Positions 1 through 5,636 of a stretch of DNA of 6,119 nucleotides are shown here, piece after piece. A model generated the notes under the pieces. It was not told where the DNA came from and did no database searches. It saw nothing but the letters and a program-made list of their open reading frames with translations. Both the position numbers and the translations under genes were made by a program. Origin of the DNA: Marinagarivorans sp. UBA5868. Its GTDB lineage: Bacteria; Pseudomonadota; Gammaproteobacteria; Pseudomonadales; Cellvibrionaceae. Within the stretch, counting starts at the first letter, position 1. Each line of letters begins with the position of its first letter. The stretch covers positions 1-6,119 of the forward strand of contig DJFQ01000027.1 of the NCBI GenBank assembly GCA_002432095.1, in the 5' to 3' direction.

Positions 1-1
1 T

Positions 2-991
2 TTGCCGGTGGCAGAATACACAAAGCGCGGTGTTGTCGCTTTCAATACGCCGGGCGCGAACGCTAATGCGGTGAAGGAATTAGTGTTGGCGGGAATGTTG
101 TTGAGTTCGCGCGACATCCTCGGCAGTCGTTCATTTGTCGGCACTCTGGGTCATATGACGGATGCCGAAGAGATGTCGAAGCTGCTGGAAGCGGAAAAGA
201 AGCGTTTTGCCGGTTCCGAATTAAAAGGTAAAACACTAGGCGTTGTCGGCCTTGGCGCGATTGGTTCGATGGTGGCAGAGACGGCGTTGGCGATGGGAAT
301 GGAAGTGCTGGGCTTTGATCCGGCGTTGTCTGTCGAAGCGGCTTGGCGCCTGCCCAACCAAGTTCAGCGCAAAGAGAGTCTCAATGCGCTGCTGATGGCC
401 TCGGATTATGTGTCGCTGCATGTCCCCGCCATTCCCGCCACTAAACATTTGCTCAATAAGGACACGCTGGCGTTGATGAAACCCCACGCGGCGTTGATCA
501 ATTTCGCTCGTGAATCCATCGTGGACTCTCAGGCAGTTGTCGCAGCACTCGACGCAGGCAAGCTTCGCCAGTACGTGTGTGACTTTCCCGAGCCGATCCT
601 GATCGGACGTGCCGATGTGATCGCATTGCCACACATCGGCGCGAGTACGGAAGAAGCTGAAGAAAATTGCGCGGTCATGGCCGCGGACCAGATTCGCGAT
701 TTCCTGGAAAACGGCAATATCATTCATTCGGTGAACTTTCCGCAGATTTCCATGGCACGTGTCGAAGGTACTACTCGTATCACTTTCAGCAACGATAACG
801 TCGCTGGTGTATTGGGCGATGTGCTATCTATTTTCGCTGCGCACAATGTCAACGTTATCGACATGATGAACAAGAGCCGGGACTCGGTGGCGTACAACAT
901 TCTGGATCTTGCGGTATCACCACCAGCAGCAGCGTTGGAGGCACTGCGTGCAGCCAAGCATGTAATCCGCGTCCGGGTGATCCCGGCGTAA
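2..991 (+). CDS. serA: D-3-phosphoglycerate dehydrogenase, short ACT-domain form, 5'-truncated by window edge
   Basis: Catalyses NAD-dependent oxidation of 3-phosphoglycerate to 3-phosphohydroxypyruvate, the first step of serine synthesis, in the cytoplasm. Numbering from the first full codon (position 2), 329 residues remain. The first codon TTG is internal, because the reading begins mid-domain in the family block that leads into FNTPGANANAVKELVLAG; about 60-70 N-terminal residues lie outside the window. Visible are the NAD-binding GLGAIG (83-88) followed by an acidic residue D106 that favours NAD, then the catalytic Arg (R170 in NFAR), Glu (E197 in DFPEP) and His (H211 in LPHIGAST). A C-terminal ACT domain spans about 256-329. 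By alignment to E. coli SerA, two serine-site asparagines appear kept (N266, N284) while the position of His344 holds Asn264, so serine feedback may differ (inference). TAA stop at 989-991. Identification is firm. Confidence 0.95.
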   Translation: MPVAEYTKRGVVAFNTPGANANAVKELVLAGMLLSSRDILGSRSFVGTLGHMTDAEEMSKLLEAEKKRFAGSELKGKTLGVVGLGAIGSMVAETALAMGMEVLGFDPALSVEAAWRLPNQVQRKESLNALLMASDYVSLHVPAIPATKHLLNKDTLALMKPHAALINFARESIVDSQAVVAALDAGKLRQYVCDFPEPILIGRADVIALPHIGASTEEAEENCAVMAADQIRDFLENGNIIHSVNFPQISMARVEGTTRITFSNDNVAGVLGDVLSIFAAHNVNVIDMMNKSRDSVAYNILDLAVSPPAAALEALRAAKHVIRVRVIPA

Positions 992-1014
992 AAGGACAAA
1001 GGCGTAAAGGTCCA

Positions 1015-1038
1015 CCGGAACCTGGTTCGGGGTTCCGG
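1015..1038 (+). terminator. Perfect 8-bp inverted repeat after serA, possible terminator
   Basis: CCGGAACC (1015-1022) and GGTTCCGG (1031-1038) are exact reverse complements around an 8-nt loop, 24 nt past the serA stop. The following bases are only mildly T-rich (GTTTCGTTATTT), with no clean U-run, so termination efficiency is doubtful. A smaller competing hairpin (GAACC-T-GGTTC, 1018-1028) overlaps it. It could instead be an operator or leader structure for the copper genes that start 38 nt later. Confidence 0.4.
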
Positions 1039-1064
1039 GTCTGAGCGTTTCGTTATTTGCGATT

Positions 1065-1070
1065 AAGAGG
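1065..1070 (+). promoter_or_regulatory. Ribosome binding site deciding the copL start
   Basis: AAGAGG lies 5 nt before the GTG at 1076. The alternative GTG at 1070 overlaps this purine run and could not use it, so 1076 is preferred. Confidence 0.55.
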
Positions 1071-1075
1071 TGTTG

Positions 1076-1471
1076 GTGAGCTGGGTGCAAATGCTGTTGT
1101 TGTTGGCGGTGTTACAACCGTTGGCGCTGTTGGCCATGCCTTGCCACACCAGCGGTGGGGAGCAGCGCGTTGTATCGGCACAAGTGGAGCATCCTTCACA
1201 AGTGGAGCATCCTTCAATGCATCACGCCGGGCGGCTCGACCATCCGACAGGCGATGACTCGGTAGAATCAGCACCTTTATTGGAAGATTCTCACCATAGT
1301 TGCTGTGACCCAGGGTCGCTGTGCCTGATGTCCGGTTGCACCGTATCCATCTTTGGCCTTGTCACTGCCGAGCTGCGGTTTTCACTATCATCAGCCACGT
1401 TTCCGCATTACGCTTCGATTGTTCCGGACGTTCCCGTTTCCCCTCTCTACCGGCCGCCTATTTTCCTCTGA
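1076..1471 (+). CDS. copL: CopL-like small secreted His/Cys protein of copper operon
   Basis: A 131-residue protein directly upstream of the copper oxidase gene. The N-terminus is a hydrophobic signal or anchor segment (about residues 3-20) ending at AMPCH, so it is probably exported. The middle carries an exact duplication QVEHPS-QVEHPS (36-47), then MHH. A metal-ligand cluster HHSCC (73-77) is followed by C83 and C88. The C-terminus is proline-rich and ends PLYRPPIFL, a tail I associate with CopL-type proteins preceding copAB in gammaproteobacteria. In Xanthomonas, copL is needed for copper-induced copAB expression; a similar regulatory or metal-binding role here is inference. The GTG at 1076 is chosen because AAGAGG sits 5 nt upstream; GTG at 1070 would overlap that site. 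The stop is TGA, and 83 nt separate it from copA. Family placement rests on context, length and Cys/His pattern, not a search. Confidence 0.65.
   Translation: MSWVQMLLLLAVLQPLALLAMPCHTSGGEQRVVSAQVEHPSQVEHPSMHHAGRLDHPTGDDSVESAPLLEDSHHSCCDPGSLCLMSGCTVSIFGLVTAELRFSLSSATFPHYASIVPDVPVSPLYRPPIFL
1179..1214 (+). repeat. Exact 18-bp tandem duplication inside copL
   Basis: CACAAGTGGAGCATCCTT occurs at 1179-1196 and again at 1197-1214, with the match continuing CA into 1216. It is in frame and encodes QVEHPS twice, adding one extra His. Two identical copies at the DNA level suggest a recent duplication. Confidence 0.9.
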
Positions 1472-1542
1472 TACAGACTTTTTGCGTCCGCGTTTTCGGT
1501 TGGGTTGCCCGGCCGAATTGCGCCTGATCAATGATTTCGTCC

Positions 1543-1549
1543 AGAGGAA
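1543..1549 (+). promoter_or_regulatory. Ribosome binding site deciding the copA start
   Basis: AGAGGAA lies 5 nt before ATG 1555. An in-frame ATG at 1531 exists, but it lacks a good upstream site and would place this purine run inside the coding region, so 1555 is preferred. Confidence 0.75.
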
Positions 1550-1554
1550 GTTCA

Positions 1555-3423
1555 ATGAAAACACTCGTTTCCGCTCCTGAAGGGACGTCGTTATCGCGTC
1601 GTCGCTTTGTATTGGGGGTTGCATCTGCGTGCGCGGCGGACGCACTTCCGCCGTATGTGCGGGCAAATAGCACCACGCCGGTTAATCATTCGCCGATGGT
1701 CATAACCGATCACCAGACACAATTGGTGATCGGAGAGCAGACCGTCAATTTCACCGGAAGACCGCGTAGGGCGATCACGGTTAATAACGGTCTTCCCGGA
1801 CCTTTACTGCGTTGGCGGGAGGGGCAGCGCGTAAAGATTGCGGTGCGCAATGATCTCGATCAGGACAGCTCCATCCACTGGCACGGCATTATTCTGCCCA
1901 GCGAAATGGATGGAGTTCCCGGTATGAGCTTTACGGGTATCAAGCCCGGCGAAACGTTTGAATACGAATTCGAGTTGGGGCAAAGCGGTACCTATTGGTA
2001 CCACAGCCACTCGCATTTTCAGGAACAGCTCGGTCTGTACGGCGCCATCATCATTGACCCGAGAGAACCCGACCCTGTGGCCTACGACCGGGATATGGTG
2101 ATCCTGCTTTCGGATTGGAGCGACACGCCTCCCGCGCAGATACAAGCGACCTTGAAAAAGCAGAGTCATTACTACAACCGTCGCCAGCGCACACTCGGAG
2201 ACATGGTGCGGGATATCCGAGGCCAGGGACTCGGCGACACCCTCAGGGATCGCGCAATGTGGAACCAAATGCGTATGAGCGACACGGATATCGCCGACGT
2301 GACGGGTTACACCTACACCTATTTAATGAATGGCGTGACCCCCGCCAGCGGTTGGACAGGATTGTTTCAAAAAGGTGAGCGCTTGCGCCTGCGATTTATC
2401 AACGGTTCCGCCATGACCCTGTTCGACGTGCGCATTCCCGGACTCAAAATGACCGTGGTCGCCGCCGACGGTCAGAATGTCCAACCGGTTGAAGTGGACG
2501 AATTTCGCATCGGCGTGGCAGAAACCTATGACGTGATTGTGGAGCCGAAAGCGGACCGCGCTTACACCGTATTTGCTCAAAGCATCGACCGCTCCGGTTA
2601 CGCCCGTGGAACTCTGACGCCCGACCTAACTTGGCTCGCAGAGATTCCCTCGCTCGATCCCGTTCCGGTGCTCACACATAGAGATATGGGTATGGCCCAC
2701 GGGAGCGGACACGATCACGCCGGCCACCGGGTGCCCGCTGCGAACAAGACATCTGAAAACGGTCACGACGGTCACGACGATCCCCATGCTGGCCACGGTG
2801 CTCACATCCCTCCTGATCATATGACGCACATGGAAAAGCCGGCCGGAGTTGTATTAGTGCCAGCAGGGTTTGGTGCAAACTTTGGCGATCCTACGCCGGT
2901 TCGCCACGCGGCGAGTGAATTTGGCCCACAGGTGGATATGCGTGCGGAAATGCCGGTGAGTGGCATCGCCGATCCAGGCATTGGTTTGCGGAACCACCAG
3001 GCACTTTTCGGCCGCCGGGTGCTGGCTTACGTAGATTTGCGCGGCCTTCACCCCACTCAAGACAGACGCCAGCCGGGGCGCGAGATCGAGTTGCATCTCA
3101 CCGGCAACATGCATCGCTATATGTGGTCCGTCGATGGTATTCGACACGCCGACGCGGAGCCGATCATCCTGCATTACGGCGAGCGGGTGCGCTTTATTCT
3201 GGTGAACGACACCATGATGACTCACCCTTTCCATCTGCACGGTTTATGGAGCGAGTTGGAAACCGGTGATCCAGACTTTATCCCGCGCAAACACACGGTG
3301 CTGGTGCAGCCGGGTTCGAAAGTGAGTTACCTGGTCACGGCTGATGCCAAGGGGCGTTGGGCCTATCACTGCCACCTGCTGTATCACATGGGCGGCATGA
3401 TGAGGGAGGTGCGCGTGATATGA
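1555..3423 (+). CDS. copA: CopA-type copper-resistance multicopper oxidase, Tat-exported
   Basis: A 622-residue periplasmic oxidase of the PcoA/CopA family, which oxidises Cu(I) and binds copper. The start at 1555 gives a twin-arginine signal SRRRFVLG (14-21), with a likely cut near VRA (35-37). The family block VNFTGRPRRAITVN follows. Three cupredoxin domains lie at roughly 50-170, 250-360 and 485-622. All four copper motifs are intact: HWHG (108-111), HSH (150-152), HPFHLHG (557-563) and HCHLLYHMGGMM (605-616). The type 1 ligands are H557, C606, H611 and axial M616. A linker at 375-426 holds 12 His and 4 Met, probably an extra copper-loading segment. The length is normal for the family. Its TGA overlaps the copB ATG (ATGA), implying coupled translation. 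No clear copper-regulator box is visible upstream. The match to CopA is near certain; the exact physiological substrate is inferred. Confidence 0.95.
   Translation: MKTLVSAPEGTSLSRRRFVLGVASACAADALPPYVRANSTTPVNHSPMVITDHQTQLVIGEQTVNFTGRPRRAITVNNGLPGPLLRWREGQRVKIAVRNDLDQDSSIHWHGIILPSEMDGVPGMSFTGIKPGETFEYEFELGQSGTYWYHSHSHFQEQLGLYGAIIIDPREPDPVAYDRDMVILLSDWSDTPPAQIQATLKKQSHYYNRRQRTLGDMVRDIRGQGLGDTLRDRAMWNQMRMSDTDIADVTGYTYTYLMNGVTPASGWTGLFQKGERLRLRFINGSAMTLFDVRIPGLKMTVVAADGQNVQPVEVDEFRIGVAETYDVIVEPKADRAYTVFAQSIDRSGYARGTLTPDLTWLAEIPSLDPVPVLTHRDMGMAHGSGHDHAGHRVPAANKTSENGHDGHDDPHAGHGAHIPPDHMTHMEKPAGVVLVPAGFGANFGDPTPVRHAASEFGPQVDMRAEMPVSGIADPGIGLRNHQALFGRRVLAYVDLRGLHPTQDRRQPGREIELHLTGNMHRYMWSVDGIRHADAEPIILHYGERVRFILVNDTMMTHPFHLHGLWSELETGDPDFIPRKHTVLVQPGSKVSYLVTADAKGRWAYHCHLLYHMGGMMREVRVI
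3404..3410 (+). promoter_or_regulatory. Ribosome binding site for copB inside the copA 3' end
   Basis: GGGAGGT lies 9 nt before ATG 3420, within the last codons of copA. It fixes the copB start at the ATGA overlap rather than at an in-frame ATG further upstream (3357), which would lie deep within copA. Confidence 0.8.
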
Positions 3424-4109
3424 AAAAGTTGCTCGTTTGTCTGGGTTTGTTGGGCACGGCCAGCGGTGTATTTGCGCACGATACCGACGATCCTCTGTTA
3501 TTCAATTTGCAGGTAGAGCAGCTGGAGTGGCGCGAAGGCGACGCATTGGCAATGGAAGGCGATGCATGGCTTGGTCGAGACCTGCAAAAATTCTGGGTCA
3601 AGTTCGATTTGGAGTACGCAGACGATCATCTGGAAGAAGCGGAGGTGCAGGCTCTTTATGGAGTTGCTGTCGCTCCCTATTGGGATATGCAGTTTGGTGT
3701 GCGTCGAGACGTTCGCCCGCAACCGTCCCAAACCTGGGGCGTGCTGGCATTACACGGTCTGGCACCTTACTTCTTTGAAACGGACATATCGCTGTTTATC
3801 GGCGATGGGGGTGCGGTGGCGGCGAATCTGACAGCAGAGTACGAGTTGCTGTTGACGCAAAAACTCATACTCGCACCGGAAATTAGTGCCGACCTTTACG
3901 GCCAGAATGACCGAGAGGTAGGGTCTGGATCGGGGCTGTCCGAGGTAACAATGGGGCTGCGCCTGCGCTATGAAATCCGCCCGGAGTTGGCGCCTTATGT
4001 CGGCGTGCAGCACTGGCAAAAGCACGGTAATAGCGCCACGTTCACCCGCGAGTTGGAAGAAGCAACCAGCGATACGCTGTTAGTTGCCGGTTTGCGCTTT
4101 TGGTTTTGA
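3420..4109 (+). CDS. copB: CopB-type copper-resistance outer-membrane protein
   Basis: A 229-residue precursor. A Sec signal peptide (residues 1-19, MKKLLVCLG...GVFA, cut before H20) leads into alternating amphipathic beta-strands. The last residues, LRFWF, end in the terminal Phe typical of outer-membrane barrels recognised by the Bam machinery. The tract EGDAWLGRDLQKFWVKFDLEY (about 40-60) and the block PYWDMQFGVRRD match the CopB/PcoB family. Unlike many CopB proteins, it has no Met/His-rich repeat between signal peptide and barrel: the mature start reaches the barrel within about 15 residues. It is translated from GGGAGGT in the copA tail with a 4-nt overlap, so it is the second product of a copAB transcript. 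CopB is thought to sequester or pass copper at the outer membrane; its precise role is unsettled. Confidence 0.92.
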   Translation: MKKLLVCLGLLGTASGVFAHDTDDPLLFNLQVEQLEWREGDALAMEGDAWLGRDLQKFWVKFDLEYADDHLEEAEVQALYGVAVAPYWDMQFGVRRDVRPQPSQTWGVLALHGLAPYFFETDISLFIGDGGAVAANLTAEYELLLTQKLILAPEISADLYGQNDREVGSGSGLSEVTMGLRLRYEIRPELAPYVGVQHWQKHGNSATFTRELEEATSDTLLVAGLRFWF

Positions 4110-4151
4110 GTGAAGGCTATTTGGTTTTGAGTGGGGGTTTTGGTTTTGAGT
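4099..4151 (+). repeat. Three copies of a 13-bp repeat around the copB stop
   Basis: TTTGGTTTTGAGT occurs exactly at 4099-4111, 4120-4132 and 4139-4151. The first copy contains the last copB codons and its TGA stop. The copies start 21 and 19 nt apart. There is no dyad symmetry, so it is not a hairpin terminator. It looks like a local duplication of the gene end. Confidence 0.9.
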
Positions 4152-4171
4152 AGAGAGCGGCACAGCGCCCC

Positions 4172-4199
4172 TTGCATTAAGGTTTAAAAACCGGATAAT
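4172..4199 (+). promoter_or_regulatory. Probable sigma-70 promoter of ffs
   Basis: TTGCAT (4172-4177), a 16-nt spacer, then GATAAT (4194-4199), which matches TATAAT at five of six bases. A GC-rich discriminator GCGCGG follows, as at stable-RNA promoters under growth-rate control. The start should fall near 4206-4208, leaving a leader of about two dozen nt before the mature RNA. That leader contains a small hairpin, CGGCA (4208-4212) with TGCCG (4217-4221). Confidence 0.65.
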
Positions 4200-4230
4200 G
4201 CGCGGCTCGGCAAAACTGCCGTGTCTCTAT

Positions 4231-4344
4231 GGTGGCCCTTTCCGGTCCCCTCGCAACAGGCAACCGCGAACCCCGCCAGGCCCGGAAGGGAGCAACGGTA
4301 GTGAATTGACTGTGTGCCGGGGTGTGGCTGGTTAGGGTCCCCTC
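4231..4344 (+). ncRNA. ffs: 4.5S RNA, signal recognition particle RNA (small bacterial type)
   Basis: The RNA binds Ffh and guides membrane-protein ribosome complexes to FtsY. The diagnostic domain IV lies at 4277-4294: CAGG, a short stem CCC, the GGAA tetraloop (4284-4287), GGG, then AGCA. Compared with the E. coli RNA, a U-A pair next to the tetraloop is replaced by C-G, a compensatory change that preserves the stem. The conserved TGTGTGCCGG (4311-4320) and GTGTGGCTGG follow. The ends pair as GGTGGCCCT (4231-4239) with AGGGTCCCC (4334-4342), with one mismatch and one G-U. The total of about 112-114 nt equals the E. coli length. Ends are estimated from pairing, to within a few bases. The 5' leader resembles the E. 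coli precursor trimmed by RNase P. No clear hairpin terminator follows, only the T-rich stretch CTCTTTCTTTTATATTT (about 4359-4375). Confidence 0.95.
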
Positions 4345-4403
4345 CAAATCTTCAGCATCTCTTTCTTTTATATTTGAATCGTTGGAATCTTCCTGACACC
4401 CGT

Positions 4404-4434
4404 TTGCCAGCAAGGGTCGCCTGTCCGCTATAAT
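4404..4434 (+). promoter_or_regulatory. Possible promoter of dnaX
   Basis: A perfect TATAAT (4429-4434) is preceded by TTGCCA (4404-4409) at a long 19-nt spacing. Transcription would start near 4441, giving a leader of about 24 nt to the GTG. The -10 is convincing and the -35 is weak, so basal expression or read-through from ffs is also possible. Confidence 0.5.
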
Positions 4435-4451
4435 CCCGCCCTCAATTGAAT

Positions 4452-4461
4452 CGAGATCTCG
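4452..4461 (+). other. 10-bp perfect palindrome in the dnaX ribosome-binding region
   Basis: CGAGATCTCG is self-complementary and ends 3 nt before the dnaX GTG. It occupies the place where a Shine-Dalgarno sequence is expected; only CGAGA-like weak complementarity is available. It may simply be chance. Confidence 0.5.
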
Positions 4462-4464
4462 CGA

Positions 4465-5636
4465 GTGAGTTATCAGGTATTAGCCCGAAAATGGCGTCCG
4501 CGCACGTTTCGCGAAATGGTGGGGCAGGAGCATGTGCTCAAGGCGCTGATCAACGCCCTCGATCACAATCGCCTGCATCATGCCTATCTTTTCACTGGCA
4601 CTCGCGGGGTGGGGAAAACCACCATCGCTCGAATTCTCGCCCGCTGCCTCAACTGTGAAGTCGGCATCAGCTCCGCTCCCTGTGGAGAATGTTCCGCCTG
4701 TCGCGAAATCAACGAAGGGCGTTTTATCGACTTGATCGAGGTGGATGCGGCCTCGCGCACTAAGGTGGAGGACACCCGCGAGCTGCTCGACAACGTGCAA
4801 TACGCGCCCACCCGCGGACGCTTCAAGATCTATCTGATCGACGAAGTGCACATGCTCTCCAATCATAGTTTCAACGCCTTGCTGAAGACTCTGGAAGAGC
4901 CTCCGGCCCACGTTAAATTCCTGCTCGCCACCACCGATCCGCAAAAACTGCCCATCACCATTCTGTCCCGCTGTCTGCAGTTCAATCTGAAGAACATGAG
5001 CCCCGAGCGCATCGTGCAGCATTTGCAACATGTGCTGCAGGAGGAAATGGTGCCTTTCGATGAAGCTGCGCTGTGGCAGTTGGCGCGCTCCGCCGATGGC
5101 AGTATGCGGGATGCCTTAAGCCTTACCGATCAGGCAATTGCCTTCGGCAGCGGCAAAGTGGCTTCGACCGATGTGTCAGCGATGTTGGGAGCCATCGACC
5201 ATAAGTTGATCGAACAGCTAATGGGTGCACTGATCGACGGTGATGGTGCATCTCTCCTCAAAGCCGTAGCGCATTTTGCCGAGCAATCGCCGGACTATCA
5301 CGGTGCGCTTGGCGATTTGATTACCCTGCTGCATCGTATCGCCATTGCCCAGGCACTGCCGGACGCCTTGGACAATAGCTATGGAGACCGGGAGCAGATT
5401 CTCAAATTTGCCATGGCACTGGCGCCGGAAGATGTGCAGTTGTTTTATCAGACTGGCTTGCTGGGAAGGCGTGACTTGCCGTTGGCACCGGACCCGCGCA
5501 GCGGTTTTGAAATGACGCTCTTGCGCATGCTGGCGTTCAAGCCGCAAGGGGTGGTGGATGTGCCGACCCAGCATTTGGTTGCTGCAGCATCGGCATCAGG
5601 CGGAATCGGGGAGGGCACCTCCGCAAAAAAGTCTGA
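4465..5636 (+). CDS. dnaX: Predicted gamma subunit made by -1 frameshift in dnaX
   Basis: This is the alternative product: codons 4465-5631 are read normally (389 residues), then the ribosome slips back one base and reads 5631-5633 (GTC, Val) and the stop TGA 5634-5636. The result is a 390-residue protein holding the AAA+ module and collar, but lacking the repeat-rich linker and the tau C-terminal domains. In E. coli the analogous gamma is 431 residues and also ends one codon after the A AAA AAG heptamer. Production here is inferred from the signal, not demonstrated. Confidence 0.75.

Noticed and set aside
2..4. TTG as a start codon for serA
   Set aside because: The residues that follow correspond to the interior of the family N-terminal domain; the gene simply enters from outside the window.
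236..727. 163-codon open frame on the - strand
   Set aside because: It lies wholly antisense to serA, whose catalytic motifs are intact; the translation shows no recognisable domain and is a shadow of GC-biased codons.
992..1069. Copper-responsive operator (CueR dyad or CopR box) or sigma-70 promoter for copLAB
   Set aside because: The CCGGAACC/GGTTCCGG dyad does not resemble the CueR consensus, no cop-box-like motif was seen, and no convincing -35/-10 pair was found; part of the signal may lie within serA.
1057..1257. + strand open frame overlapping copL in another frame
   Set aside because: The overlapping frame encoding the signal segment and Cys/His cluster fits context and ribosome binding site better; this one is Ala/Gly/Arg-rich shadow sequence.
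1480..1496. Mirror-symmetric TTTTGCG-TCC-GCGTTTT between copL and copA
   Set aside because: A mirror repeat does not form a hairpin, and there is no known function for it at this length; likely chance.
1450..1515. CCGGCCG at 1450-1456 and again at 1509-1515, which could pair across the copL-copA gap
   Set aside because: Short GC-rich palindromic words recur by chance and the 52-nt loop makes the structure weak; not enough to claim an attenuator.
1804..2268. 154-codon open frame on the - strand
   Set aside because: Antisense to copA across its copper-binding motifs; no family features and no plausible ribosome binding site was recognised.
4177..4413. - strand open frame across the ffs region
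   Set aside because: It covers the 4.5S RNA gene, which explains the conservation there; no protein features.
4446..4658. + strand ATG open frame at the start of dnaX
   Set aside because: It overlaps dnaX in another frame, and the dnaX frame from GTG 4465 gives the exact family N-terminus.
4480..5031. 183-codon open frame on the - strand
   Set aside because: Antisense to the highly conserved AAA+ domain of dnaX; a shadow.
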